Position numbers and translations under genes: made by a program. Source: Knoellia remsis (GTDB lineage Bacteria > Actinomycetota > Actinomycetes > Actinomycetales > Dermatophilaceae). From it: 61,892 nucleotides of DNA. Shown here in pieces: positions 18,602 through 26,775 of the stretch. The stretch's first letter is position 1, and each line of letters starts with the position of its first letter. The notes beneath the pieces are model-generated. The model saw nothing but the letters and a program-made list of their open reading frames with translations, was not told where the DNA came from and made no database searches. The stretch lies in the NCBI RefSeq assembly GCF_003002895.1, contig NZ_PVTI01000024.1:1-61892 (forward strand). The letters are read 5' to 3'.

Positions 18602-19732
18602 GTGACCGATGCGAAGCAGCGCCTCCGGCGGTGGCTGGCGCGGTTCCCGGCACTGCTGGGACTCGCGCGGCTCACCGTGGAGACGGTCCGCGTCTGCCTG
18701 CGCTACCGCGTCACCGGGCTCGCGGCCGAGGCCGGGTTCTTCGCGCTGCTGTCGCTGCCGCCGCTCGTCCTCGGGCTCTTCGGGGGCGTCGGGTACGTCG
18801 GGCGGTGGCTCGGCACCGACGCCGTCGAGACCGTGCGCATGGCGGTGACGGAGTATGCCGCCCGCTTCCTCACCGAGGACGTCATCGACTCGACGTTGGC
18901 ACCGACCGTCGACGACGTGTTCCGGGACGGGCGCTTCGACCTCATCTCGGTCGGGTTCGTGCTGTCGCTCTGGTCCGGGTCGCGGGCACTCAACGTCCTC
19001 GTCGACACGGTCTCGATCATGTACGGCCAGGCCGACGTGCGCGGGATCGTCGCGACCCGGGCGCTGAGCTTCTCGCTGTACGTCGTGGCATTGCTCGTCG
19101 GCATCGTCACCATCCCGCTCGTGCTCATCGGCCCGACCCTACTGGGGGAGTTCCTGCCGGAGCGCCTGGACTTCGTGACGTACCTGTACTGGCCGGTGGT
19201 CTCGCTCGTCGTCATCGCCGGGTTCACCAGCCTCTACCACGTGTCGACGCCCATCCGGAGCCCGTGGACGCGCGACATCCCGGGGGCCGTGCTCACCCTC
19301 GCGATCTGGGTGATCGCGTCATTCGCGGTGCGCGGGACGATCGCCGCGTCACTCGGCGGCACGTCGATCTTCGGGCCGCTGAGCGCGCCGATCGTCGTGC
19401 TCATCTGGCTCTACATGCTCGCCATCGCCGTGCTCATCGGTGCGGCGCTCAACGCGGCCATCCGCAACCTCTGGCCGTCGGACGAGGAGCGCGGGCTGCG
19501 CCAGCGGCTCGTCGAGAGGCTGCGGTCCCGGCGCGCCTCGGAGCAGCTCGACGGCGACCCCGAGCACGCGGGCGTCGACGCCGACGATCGGGACCGGACC
19601 ACCCCGGATGGCGAGGTCGACGACGACCTCGCGCTGGACGGCATACGAGCCGCGGCGCGCCGCCCCCTGACCCCGATCCGCGAGGACGAGACCCTCGAGA
19701 TCCCGCGAGTCCGGGTCGGCGCCCGACACTGA
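18602..19732 (+). CDS. YihY/BrkB-family membrane protein
   Basis: Integral membrane protein of 376 residues in the YihY/virulence factor BrkB family (once called RNase BN). Six hydrophobic segments are visible from about residue 30, with family motifs EAGFFALLSLPPLVLGLFG, VLSLWSGSRAL and GPLSAPIVVLIWLYM. The role of the family is uncertain; transport has been suggested. The C-terminal 80 residues are charged and cytosolic-looking, ending in VRVGARH. It lies between ppk2 and the tRNA cluster and shares an operon with neither. Confidence 0.88.
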   Translation: MTDAKQRLRRWLARFPALLGLARLTVETVRVCLRYRVTGLAAEAGFFALLSLPPLVLGLFGGVGYVGRWLGTDAVETVRMAVTEYAARFLTEDVIDSTLAPTVDDVFRDGRFDLISVGFVLSLWSGSRALNVLVDTVSIMYGQADVRGIVATRALSFSLYVVALLVGIVTIPLVLIGPTLLGEFLPERLDFVTYLYWPVVSLVVIAGFTSLYHVSTPIRSPWTRDIPGAVLTLAIWVIASFAVRGTIAASLGGTSIFGPLSAPIVVLIWLYMLAIAVLIGAALNAAIRNLWPSDEERGLRQRLVERLRSRRASEQLDGDPEHAGVDADDRDRTTPDGEVDDDLALDGIRAAARRPLTPIREDETLEIPRVRVGARH

Positions 19733-19808
19733 GCGGGGCTGGTTTGGAGTTGGGGTCACCGATCAGTTAGTGTCTCTCCGCACGCCACACGGGAAACCGG
19801 GTGGCTGC

Positions 19809-19881
19809 GCGGATGTAGCTCAGTTGGTAGAGCGCAACCTTGCCAAGGTTGAGGTCGCCGGTTCGAGGCCGGTCATCCGCT
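19809..19881 (+). tRNA. tRNA-Gly(GCC)
   Basis: 73 nt. Acceptor GCGGATG pairs with CATCCGC, D stem GCTC/GAGC, anticodon stem CAACC/GGTTG with loop TTGCCAA (anticodon GCC), T arm GCCGG-TTCGAGG-CCGGT. The 3' CCA is not encoded. First of three clustered tRNA genes. Confidence 0.97.
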
Positions 19882-19904
19882 CGGAGGGTTTAGCCGCCCC
19901 CAAT

Positions 19905-19975
19905 GGTGGAGTGGCCGAGAGGCGAGGCAGCGGCCTGCAAAGCCGTTTACACGGGTTCAAATCCCGTCTCCACCT
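19905..19975 (+). tRNA. tRNA-Cys(GCA)
   Basis: 71 nt. Acceptor GGTGGAG pairs with CTCCACC, short D stem GCC/GGC, anticodon stem GCGGC/GCCGT with loop CTGCAAA (anticodon GCA), T arm ACGGG-TTCAAAT-CCCGT. CCA not encoded. It lies 23 nt after tRNA-Gly. Confidence 0.97.
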
Positions 19976-19991
19976 CGAGTAGGACCCGCAC

Positions 19992-20063
19992 GGGCGATTG
20001 GCGCAGTGGTAGCGCGCTTCCTTGACACGGAAGAGGTCACTGGTTCAAACCCAGTATCGCCCA
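19992..20063 (+). tRNA. tRNA-Val(GAC)
   Basis: 72 nt. Acceptor GGGCGAT pairs with ATCGCCC, D stem GCGC/GCGC, anticodon stem CTTCC/GGAAG with loop TTGACAC (anticodon GAC), T arm ACTGG-TTCAAAC-CCAGT. CCA not encoded. It lies 16 nt after tRNA-Cys, so the three are probably one precursor. Confidence 0.97.
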
Positions 20064-20068
20064 CCGCG

Positions 20069-20111
20069 AGAGCCGCTGGTCAGGACAGCTTTCCTGGCCG
20101 GCGGCTCTTTT
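20069..20111 (+). terminator. Intrinsic terminator of the tRNA cluster
   Basis: A 15-bp stem (20070-20084 with 20093-20107, including two G-U pairs) has loop ACAGCTTT and is followed by TTTT. It is the only hairpin noted in the window with a classical T-run. It begins 6 nt after tRNA-Val. The 160 bp between it and the next gene end (20275) hold nothing I recognise. Confidence 0.9.
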
Positions 20112-20274
20112 GTGTGCCGCATCCGGGCCACAGGTGGTCCGGGCCGACGGACATGCAGTAGGGGTGGCGGGGCCCGCCGGGCGGCCCAGGCTGAGCACGG
20201 CAGGTCGGTCTCGACCCCGCCATGGCACGTCCGTCGGGACGAACGGCAGCCCGCTCAGGCGGTGGCCGGCGAGC

Positions 20275-20766
20275 TCATGTCTCGGTCGGACTGACGCGGC
20301 GGCGCACGAGAAGTGGCACGACGACCCAGTTGACGACGAACAGGGCGACGGCAGCGCAGGCAGCTGTGACGGCATACGGACGACCGAGGACGACGTCGAA
20401 GATGAGGAACGCCGCGGCCGTGATGCTCACCGCGAGCGCGACGAGGCCCATCCGGGCGGCGCGGTCGGCGAAGGTCACGAGGGTCGCCTTCGCGCCGCGG
20501 CGGAACATCGCGCGGTGTGCGCTCACCGGAGCAACGAGGAGCGACGTGGCGACGATGGCTGCCGTGAGCGCGACGAGGTAGGCCGCCGTCTGCCCCGTCT
20601 CGAGCCCGGCGAACCTTGCCTGGAAGGGAAGGGTCAGCAGGAAGCCGGCGAGGATCTGCACGCCCGTCTGGGTGACCCGCAGCTCCTGGAGCAGCTCGTC
20701 CCAGTTGCGGTCGAGCCGTTCGGTGTCGGTCTCGTGCCGGTCCTTGTTGAGCGGGGGCTGCGCCAT
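20275..20766 (-). CDS. DUF6328 membrane protein
   Basis: Small membrane protein of 163 residues. A hydrophilic N-terminus (DRNWDELLQELRVTQTGVQIL) leads into four hydrophobic segments (about residues 38-60, 65-85, 108-128 and 132-152) and a basic tail. The signature LLQELRVTQTGVQILAGFLL is characteristic of DUF6328 proteins, which are common in actinobacteria and have no known function. It faces the tRNA cluster terminator and is divergent from the GAF-ANTAR gene across 207 bp, which hold a 13-nt palindrome GTCCACCGTGGAC at 20874-20886. Confidence 0.8.
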   Translation of the reverse strand: MAQPPLNKDRHETDTERLDRNWDELLQELRVTQTGVQILAGFLLTLPFQARFAGLETGQTAAYLVALTAAIVATSLLVAPVSAHRAMFRRGAKATLVTFADRAARMGLVALAVSITAAAFLIFDVVLGRPYAVTAACAAVALFVVNWVVVPLLVRRRVSPTET

Positions 20767-20957
20767 GGTCTGAACCTACCCAGCCGTGCCGTGCCGGACG
20801 CTCCCCGAGAAGTTCTTGGGCTTCGTATGCATGGCCGCCCACCTCCCGGGGTAGAGGTGCCACACCCTGACGTGTCCACCGTGGACGCAGCGCGCGGGTA
20901 GGCACGAGCAGGAAGGCAGAGCCCTGAGCACAACTTCGCGAGGTCTGCGCGGCAACG

Positions 20958-20973
20958 TACTGTGGTCGGTGTC
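20958..20973 (+). promoter_or_regulatory. Promoter -10 for the GAF-ANTAR gene
   Basis: TACTGT at 20958-20963, 10 nt before the ATG at 20974, with no ribosome site between. It argues against the in-frame GTG at 20962, which would overlap the element. Confidence 0.45.
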
Positions 20974-21786
20974 ATGACGAACCAGACCAACCCGACGTCG
21001 ACCCGAAGGCCGTCCGTGTCTCAGGCTCCCACCTCCGTCCAGTCCGCGGGCGACTCCCTCGCCCAGATCGCGGCCGCGTTCGAGACCCTGCGCGAGCGAC
21101 TCGCCGCCGAGACCTCGTCGCGCGGCGCCCTCAACGGGCTTGTCGAGGTCGCCCTGCGGGCGGTGCCGGGTGCCGAGGCCGCGAGCGTGACCATGTGCCA
21201 GCGCGGCAACTACTCGACTCCGGCGTCGACCCACGACTGGGCCCACGACGCCGACCACATCCAGTACGACGTCGACGAGGGCCCCTGCGTCGAAGCGCTC
21301 GAGCAGGAGACCGCCTTCCGTACCGGCAACATCGGCCTTGACGAACGCTGGCCGGTCTTCGGTCCGCGGGCGGCGGCGGAGCAGGACGTCGGCAGCATGC
21401 TCGCCTTCCGCCTCGTGCTCGCCTTCGAGGACTGCGAGGCCGCGCTCAACCTGTACTCGCGCCGACTGAGCGCGTTCGACGACGCCGCGAGCGGCGTCGG
21501 GATGCTCGTCGCGACGCACGGAGCCACCGCGGTCAACGGGGTCATCGACAAGGAGAAGGCCCGCGGGCTCACGCGCGCGCTCGAGACCAACCGCGACGTC
21601 GGCACCGCGATGGGCATCCTCATGTCCCGCCACCTCGTGACCCGGCAGCAGGCGTTCGACCTGCTCGCCGTCGCGAGCCAGCGCACGAACACCAAGCTGC
21701 ACCGGATCGCCCTGCAGGTCATCGACGCCGGCGACCTCGACATGAACCTGCCGCACGCAGCGGTCGCCGCGGCCCTCGAGCGCTGA
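20974..21786 (+). CDS. GAF-ANTAR antitermination regulator
   Basis: Signalling protein of 270 residues. The first 35 are a disordered Thr/Ser/Pro-rich lead. A GAF domain covers about residues 35-185 (ALRAVPGAEAASVTMCQRGN, VDEGPCVEALEQ). An RNA-binding ANTAR domain follows (LETNRDVGTAMGILMSRH, QAFDLLAVASQRTNTKLHRIA). ANTAR proteins bind paired hairpins in nascent RNA and prevent termination; the GAF part senses a small ligand or partner. No kinase or target hairpin pair is visible next to it, so its regulon cannot be named. The start is chosen at ATG 20974 because of the upstream -10 element. Confidence 0.9.
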   Translation: MTNQTNPTSTRRPSVSQAPTSVQSAGDSLAQIAAAFETLRERLAAETSSRGALNGLVEVALRAVPGAEAASVTMCQRGNYSTPASTHDWAHDADHIQYDVDEGPCVEALEQETAFRTGNIGLDERWPVFGPRAAAEQDVGSMLAFRLVLAFEDCEAALNLYSRRLSAFDDAASGVGMLVATHGATAVNGVIDKEKARGLTRALETNRDVGTAMGILMSRHLVTRQQAFDLLAVASQRTNTKLHRIALQVIDAGDLDMNLPHAAVAAALER

Positions 21787-21864
21787 CCCCGGAGGCGTTC
21801 GCGAGCGAATGCCTGCCACCTCCACGGGTATGGGTGACAGCCCCAAGCGCTCGAGGAGGCACCC

Positions 21865-23061
21865 ATGAAGGCTGCAGTGTGGAACGGCAAGCGCGACGTC
21901 CGTGTCGAGGAGGTCCCTGACCCGACGATCCAGGAGCCCACCGACGCCATCATCAGGGTCACGAGCACGAACATCTGCGGATCGGACCTGCACCTCTACG
22001 AGGTCCTCGGCGCGTTCATGGACCCGGGCGACATCCTCGGGCACGAGCCGATGGGCATCGTCGAGGAGGTCGGGCCCGGGGTCGACAACCTCGCGCCGGG
22101 GGACCGGGTCGTCATCCCGTTCCAGGTCTGCTGCGGCAGCTGCTGGATGTGCGAGCGCGGGCTCGGCAGCCAGTGCGAGACGACCCAGGTGCGCGAGTAC
22201 GACTCCGGCGCAGCGCTGTTCGGCTACTCCAAGCTCTACGGCCAGGTGCCGGGCGGGCAGGCGGAGTACCTGCGCGTCCCGCAGGCGCAGTTCACCCACA
22301 TCAAGGTCCCCGAGGGCCCGGCCGACGACCGCTTCGTCTACCTCTCGGACGTCCTCCCGACCGCGTGGCAGTCGGTCGCGTATGCCGCGGTGCCGCCCGA
22401 GGGGACCCTGGTCGTCCTCGGGCTGGGACCGATCGGGGACATGACCTGCCGGATCGCGCTGGAGCGTGGGGTGCGGCGGGTCATCGGCGTCGACCTCGTG
22501 CCGGAGCGGCTGTCGCGGGCGCGGGACCGTGGTGTCGAGGTCATCGACCTCCGCGCGGTCGACGACGTCGCCGACGCCGTGCGCGAGCTGACCTCGGGTC
22601 GTGGTGCCGACGCCGTCGTTGACGCGGTCGGCATGGAGGCCCACGGGTCGCCCATCGCCGGAGCCGCAGTCACCGCGACGACGCTGCTCCCGTCGAAGCT
22701 GGCGGCACCCCTCATGGAGCGCGCCGGGATCGACCGGCTCGCCGCCGTCCGAACGGGTATCGACGCGGTCCGTCGCGGTGGCACGCTCGTCCTCACCGGT
22801 GTCTACGGCGGGCAGACTGACCCGCTGCCGATGATGACGATCTTCGACAAGCAGATCCAGCTGCGCATGGGCCAGGCCAACGTCAAGCGCTGGGTGCCCG
22901 AGATCATGCCGCTGCTCACCGACGCCGACCCGCTCGGGGTGGACACGTTCGCCACCCACCACCTGCCGCTCGACGCCGCGCCGCAGGCCTACGCCGACTT
23001 CCAGGCCAAGAAGGACGGCATGGTCAAGGTGGTACTGCACCCGGGGGAGTGGCCCCGATGA
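21865..23061 (+). CDS. Zinc-dependent alcohol dehydrogenase family protein
   Basis: Medium-chain dehydrogenase of 398 residues. Catalytic zinc ligands are in NICGSDLHLY and LGHEPMGIVEEVG. The structural-zinc lobe is CCGSCWMCERGLGSQC. The nucleotide fold is VVLGLGPIGDMTCRIA. This layout, with a long insert after the Rossmann fold, is that of the glutathione-independent formaldehyde dehydrogenase-like group, whose members oxidise aldehydes or alcohols with bound or free NAD; the substrate here is unknown. The ribosome site GAGGAGG is strong. It is the first gene of a three-gene operon: the next starts at its stop codon (ATGA). GGGTAT at 21826 resembles a SigB-type -10, but no matching -35 is present. 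Confidence 0.9.
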   Translation: MKAAVWNGKRDVRVEEVPDPTIQEPTDAIIRVTSTNICGSDLHLYEVLGAFMDPGDILGHEPMGIVEEVGPGVDNLAPGDRVVIPFQVCCGSCWMCERGLGSQCETTQVREYDSGAALFGYSKLYGQVPGGQAEYLRVPQAQFTHIKVPEGPADDRFVYLSDVLPTAWQSVAYAAVPPEGTLVVLGLGPIGDMTCRIALERGVRRVIGVDLVPERLSRARDRGVEVIDLRAVDDVADAVRELTSGRGADAVVDAVGMEAHGSPIAGAAVTATTLLPSKLAAPLMERAGIDRLAAVRTGIDAVRRGGTLVLTGVYGGQTDPLPMMTIFDKQIQLRMGQANVKRWVPEIMPLLTDADPLGVDTFATHHLPLDAAPQAYADFQAKKDGMVKVVLHPGEWPR

Positions 23062-23558
23062 CCCTGCCGCTCAGCACGTCGTCGCGAGTCCTGCTCGAGC
23101 GCCATGACGCACTCGCGCACGGCACCGCGGCTCTCGCGGAGCGGGTGGCCACGGGGCACGCGGCCCGCCCCTGGGGTCCCGTCCTTCGAGAGGTCGCGGC
23201 CGGTGTGTGCGCCGACCGCGCCGGCCTCGTCGTCGTCCTCGAGGCGCACGGGATCACCCCGTCACCGTTGCGACACGGCACGGTCCGCGCCCTCGAACGT
23301 GCGGGCAGGTGGGTGCCGAACGGCAGCCTGCTCTCGCGGACCGTGGCGACCGACATCCTCGAGCTCGAAGGCCTCGCGTCCGCCGTGCGGGCGATGACCC
23401 TCGGGTTCTGCGGCCTGCAGCGCCAACTCGGCGACGCGCCGCTCACCGTCGTCGACGTCATCTCGCGCTCCATCGCCCGAGGCTGGGAGCGGGAGTGCAC
23501 CCTCGGCGGTGTGGCCATGCTCGCGAGCGACGAGCTCGGGCCGGAGGCTGCGGCATGA
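23058..23558 (+). CDS. Unknown helical protein in a dehydrogenase operon
   Basis: Not recognised. It has 166 residues and starts at an ATG that overlaps the dehydrogenase stop codon by 4 nt; its own stop overlaps the next start in the same way, so translation of the three genes is coupled. The sequence is rich in Ala, Leu and Arg, predicted largely helical, with no signal peptide or membrane segment. It contains one pair of notable positions, HGITPSPLRHG, and a single cysteine in LGFCGLQRQLG. A ferritin-like or DUF892-like helical bundle is one possibility, but the metal ligands cannot be assigned. Codon use resembles its neighbours. Confidence 0.75.
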   Translation: MTLPLSTSSRVLLERHDALAHGTAALAERVATGHAARPWGPVLREVAAGVCADRAGLVVVLEAHGITPSPLRHGTVRALERAGRWVPNGSLLSRTVATDILELEGLASAVRAMTLGFCGLQRQLGDAPLTVVDVISRSIARGWERECTLGGVAMLASDELGPEAAA

Positions 23559-24709
23559 GCGACGAGGCGAGCTCCGTCCGGTCGGGCTCCGAGCCAGCGG
23601 GCTCGGACCTGGCGGGCTCCGACGTCGCCACGCCCATCACCGGGCAGCGCCTCGTCGTCGTGACCGGCGGGACCGGCAACCTCGGGAGTGCCGTCGTGGA
23701 CGGGCTGCTTCGGCAGGGCCACCGTGTCCGGGCGCTCGCCCGTCGCGTGCCGTCGCTCGTGGGCGCCGACGAACGGCTCGAGTGGGTCTCGCTCGACCTC
23801 ACCGCGCCCGACCGTGACCTGTGGCTGCGGGCCGCCTTCGAGGGCGCGGACGCCGTCGTGCACACGGCCTGGGGCTTCCAACCGACCCGGGACGCGGCCT
23901 ACCTGCAGGCCCTCGACGTCGGCGGCAGTGTCGCCGTGATCGAGGCAGCGGTCGCGAGCGGAGTGCCCCACGTCGTGCACACCTCGTCGGTGGGTGCCTA
24001 CTCGCCGGGGGTGTCGGACCGGCCGGTCGACGAGGCCTGGCCGACGGGCGGGACCCCGTGGCTGGCCTACAGCCGGCACAAGAGCGCGGTCGAGCAGGCC
24101 ATCGCCGCCCGGTCCGTCAGCGGTGACATTGCGATGGCCGTCGTCCGGCCCTCCCTCATGGCCCGCAGTGGTGCGGGGTCGGCGCTCGCGCGCTACGTCC
24201 TCCCGAGTCTCGTCCCGGCCGACGTCGTCGGTCACCTGCCCGTGCTGCCCCTCAACCGCGATTTCCGGGTCCAGCTCACCGACTCGCGCGACGTCGCCGA
24301 GCTCGTGCTGCGGATCCTCGACCAGGGTGCGGTGGGAGCGTTCAACGCCTCGACCGACGACGTGCTCCGCCCTGCGGACATCGCCGAGGCGCTCGACGCC
24401 CGACACGTGCCGGTGCCGTGGTCCGTGGTGCGTGGAGCCGCAGCGGCAGCGTGGACAGCACGGCTCCAGCCGGTCGACCCCGGCTGGCTCGACATGGCCA
24501 GGCGGGTCCCGGTGCTTGACAGCACCCGCGCCCGCAGCGAACTGGGCTGGTTCCCGCGGCACGGGGCGCGCGAAGTCCTCGCGGAGGTCGTGACCGGGAT
24601 CGTCTCGGGGGACGCCGAGCCCACGCCGGCACTGCGCCCTCGCACCTGGGGGGAGCAGCTGCGTCACCTCGTGAGCAGCGGTCCGGTGTCGCGCCGCCGG
24701 CGCGCCTGA
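23555..24709 (+). CDS. NAD-dependent epimerase/dehydratase (extended SDR)
   Basis: Extended short-chain dehydrogenase of 384 residues. An N-terminal tail of about 30 residues has the repeated pattern SGSEPAGSDLAGSD. The Rossmann fold starts with VVVTGGTGNLGSAVVDGL. The active site shows a serine in HTSSVGAY and the YxxxK motif YSRHK. The C-terminal third (RSELGWFPRHGAREVL) is typical of sugar-nucleotide epimerases, though the substrate is not evident. The ATG overlaps the preceding stop (ATGA). Third gene of the dehydrogenase operon; its last residues are SRRRRA. Confidence 0.88.
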   Translation: MSDEASSVRSGSEPAGSDLAGSDVATPITGQRLVVVTGGTGNLGSAVVDGLLRQGHRVRALARRVPSLVGADERLEWVSLDLTAPDRDLWLRAAFEGADAVVHTAWGFQPTRDAAYLQALDVGGSVAVIEAAVASGVPHVVHTSSVGAYSPGVSDRPVDEAWPTGGTPWLAYSRHKSAVEQAIAARSVSGDIAMAVVRPSLMARSGAGSALARYVLPSLVPADVVGHLPVLPLNRDFRVQLTDSRDVAELVLRILDQGAVGAFNASTDDVLRPADIAEALDARHVPVPWSVVRGAAAAAWTARLQPVDPGWLDMARRVPVLDSTRARSELGWFPRHGAREVLAEVVTGIVSGDAEPTPALRPRTWGEQLRHLVSSGPVSRRRRA

Positions 24710-24845
24710 ACGGGCGCCGGGACACCGACCGAGATTTTGTCGCGTCAACCGTTGCGTTCCGGCGCTTTCGATGATTTGGTGGGGCCTAGCGGCAGGCTCT
24801 GGTCAAACCACTGGCCACTCCTGCGCGGTTCATCGGAGGCACCCC

Positions 24846-25628
24846 ATGGTTGCCGTTCCTCTCTCACCGCCCGCGCCGGCTCCAGAACAAGGGCCGTCTC
24901 CCGTCGAGCAGCTGCTCGACAAGGCGCAAGCATGCTCGAACACCGCTGCGGCACAGCGGCTTCGAGACGAAGCGATCTGCTTGTCGCTGGATCTCGCGGA
25001 CTCCCTCGCACACCGCTACACCGGGCGCGGCGTCGACACCGACGACCTCGTCCAGGTCGCACGGCTCGGCCTCGTCAAGGCCGTCGCGCGCTATCGCCCC
25101 GGCCTGGGTCACGGTTTCGCGGCCTTCGCCGTGCCGACGATCACCGGAGAGATCAAGAAGCACTTCCGGGACCGGTCCTGGGCGGTGCGTCCACCACGCG
25201 GCATGCAGGAGCTGACCCAGCGCCTGCTCGCGGAGGAGGAGCAGCTGCGTCACGAGCTCGGCCACGAGCCCGACGAGAACGAGCTCGCCGCCCGGCTCGA
25301 GGTCGCCGTCAGCGACATTCGCACCGCGCGCAACGCGGCGACCGCATATCGCACGATGTCGCTCGACGCGCCGATCGGTGGTCGTCCGGTCGACGTCGCC
25401 GACGAGCGGGACCTGATCGCGGACCTCGCGACACGTGACGCCCTCCACCGGGCGCTGCGCACCCTGACGCCGCGCGAGGCGACCATCGTCCGGTTGCGGT
25501 TCGTCGAGGAGTGCACGCAGAGCGAGATCGGCCAGGAGATCGGCGTCAGCCAGATGCAGGTCTCCCGGCTGCTCACCTCGATCCTCGTGCGGCTGCGCTC
25601 GGACCTCGAGACCGCCTCGGCGGCCTGA
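24846..25628 (+). CDS. SigB/SigF-type sigma factor
   Basis: Alternative RNA polymerase sigma factor of 260 residues in the stress/sporulation (group 3) class. Region 2 is DDLVQVARLGLVKAVARY to TGEIKKHFRDRSWAVRPPR, region 3 includes ELGHEPDENELAARLEV, and region 4 is LTPREATIVRLRFVEECTQS with the helix-turn-helix IGQEIGVSQMQVSRLL. The ATG at 24846 follows a GGAGG ribosome site; the frame is open further upstream but without family sequence. No anti-sigma gene is adjacent, which is unusual for this class and means its regulator is elsewhere. The 136 bp upstream contain no clear GTTT/GGGTAT autoregulated promoter. Confidence 0.92.
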   Translation: MVAVPLSPPAPAPEQGPSPVEQLLDKAQACSNTAAAQRLRDEAICLSLDLADSLAHRYTGRGVDTDDLVQVARLGLVKAVARYRPGLGHGFAAFAVPTITGEIKKHFRDRSWAVRPPRGMQELTQRLLAEEEQLRHELGHEPDENELAARLEVAVSDIRTARNAATAYRTMSLDAPIGGRPVDVADERDLIADLATRDALHRALRTLTPREATIVRLRFVEECTQSEIGQEIGVSQMQVSRLLTSILVRLRSDLETASAA

Positions 25629-25635
25629 GCGGACC

Positions 25636-26775
25636 TCAGCCGACGCGTTCGAAGAGCACGGCAACGCCCTGGCCGCCACCCACCGCGATGGCGGCCAGGG
25701 CGAGACCCGGCCCGTCCGCTCGGACCAGCCGGCTGAAGAGTCGGACGGAGAGGACGGCGCCCGAGGCACCCCACGGGTGGCCCAGGGCGAGCGCACCGCC
25801 CTCACTGCACACCAGGTGCTCGTCGAGGCCGAGCGCGTCGCAGCAGGCGAGCACCTGAGCGGCGAACGCCTCGTTGATCTCCACCGCGCCGAGGTCGCCG
25901 AGCCCGACCCCGTTGCGGCGCAACAGGTTCGAGATGGCGGGGACCGGCCCGACGCCCGGCAGGCGAGGGTCGACCCCGGCGGTCTCCCAGTCCCTCACCG
26001 TGAGACCCGGTATGCCGTCCGCGCGCCGACGCTCCTCGCTCACCATCGCGAGGGCTGCGGCGCCGTCGTTGACGCCGCAGGCGTTGCCGGCGGTGACGGT
26101 GCCGCCGGGGGAGAAGGCCGGACGGAGTCGGGACAGGGTGTCCAGGGAAAGACGCGACCGCACCCGCTCGTCGTGGCCGAGCTCCGGACGTGGGACGAGC
26201 TCGGCGTCGAAGGCGCCCGAGGCGGCGGTGGCACAGGCCCGCTCGTGGGACCGGACGGCATACGCGTCCTGGCGCTCACGAGTGATGCCGAAGCGCCGCG
26301 CGACGTCGTCGGCGGCAGGCCCCATGTCCGGGTCCCCGAGGTCGGACGGGGCGAAGGGGGCACGCGAATAGCGTTGCGGCTCAGCGCCCTCCGACGGAGG
26401 CCACAGTCGCCACGGCGCAGTGCTCGCACTCTCGGCTCCACCTGCGATGACCGCGTCGGCGGTCCCCGACGCGACGAGTGCCGCTGCCGTCGTGACGGCG
26501 GCGAGTCCGCTGCCGCACTGGAGGTCGACGGTCATCCCGGGGACCGTCACCTCGAACCCGGCACGCAGGCTCGACACCCGGGCCACATTGCCGCCCGGCC
26601 CCATGCAGTTGCCGAGGACCACGTGCCCCGGGGTGGCCACACCCGCGTCGTCGGCCGCCGCGCGCAGCACGGGTGCGGCGAGCTCGTCCACGGTCACGTC
26701 GCGCAGGGAGAGGCCGGCTGTGCCGATGGGGGACCGGCGTGCAGCGACCACGACCGGTGTCCGAGGGTCGGTCAC
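25636..26775 (-). CDS. Thiolase family protein lacking the second catalytic cysteine
   Basis: Thiolase-fold acyl-CoA enzyme of 379 residues. The nucleophile is present in VDLQCGSGLAA and the histidine in EGGALALGHPWGASGA. NEAFAAQVLA is also conserved. At the C-terminus the usual CIGGGQG or CVGGGQG is replaced: the sequence is AAIAVGGGQGVAVLFERVG, so alanine stands where the base-forming cysteine should be. The nucleotides (GCG) confirm this. Such an enzyme may be inactive in condensation or thiolysis, or may do a partial reaction. The GTG at 26775 overlaps the stop codon of the upstream ligase gene (GTGA), so the two are coupled. It converges with the sigma factor gene, 7 bp apart. Confidence 0.88.
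   Translation of the reverse strand: MTDPRTPVVVAARRSPIGTAGLSLRDVTVDELAAPVLRAAADDAGVATPGHVVLGNCMGPGGNVARVSSLRAGFEVTVPGMTVDLQCGSGLAAVTTAAALVASGTADAVIAGGAESASTAPWRLWPPSEGAEPQRYSRAPFAPSDLGDPDMGPAADDVARRFGITRERQDAYAVRSHERACATAASGAFDAELVPRPELGHDERVRSRLSLDTLSRLRPAFSPGGTVTAGNACGVNDGAAALAMVSEERRRADGIPGLTVRDWETAGVDPRLPGVGPVPAISNLLRRNGVGLGDLGAVEINEAFAAQVLACCDALGLDEHLVCSEGGALALGHPWGASGAVLSVRLFSRLVRADGPGLALAAIAVGGGQGVAVLFERVG

Noticed and set aside
21826-21831. SigB-type promoter (GGGTAT) before the alcohol dehydrogenase
   Set aside because: No GTTT-like -35 at 14-17 bp; the nearest GTTC is 25 bp away.
20776-23040. A 754-codon reverse frame over the ANTAR and dehydrogenase genes
   Set aside because: Antisense of two clearly identified proteins; no start signal or domain.
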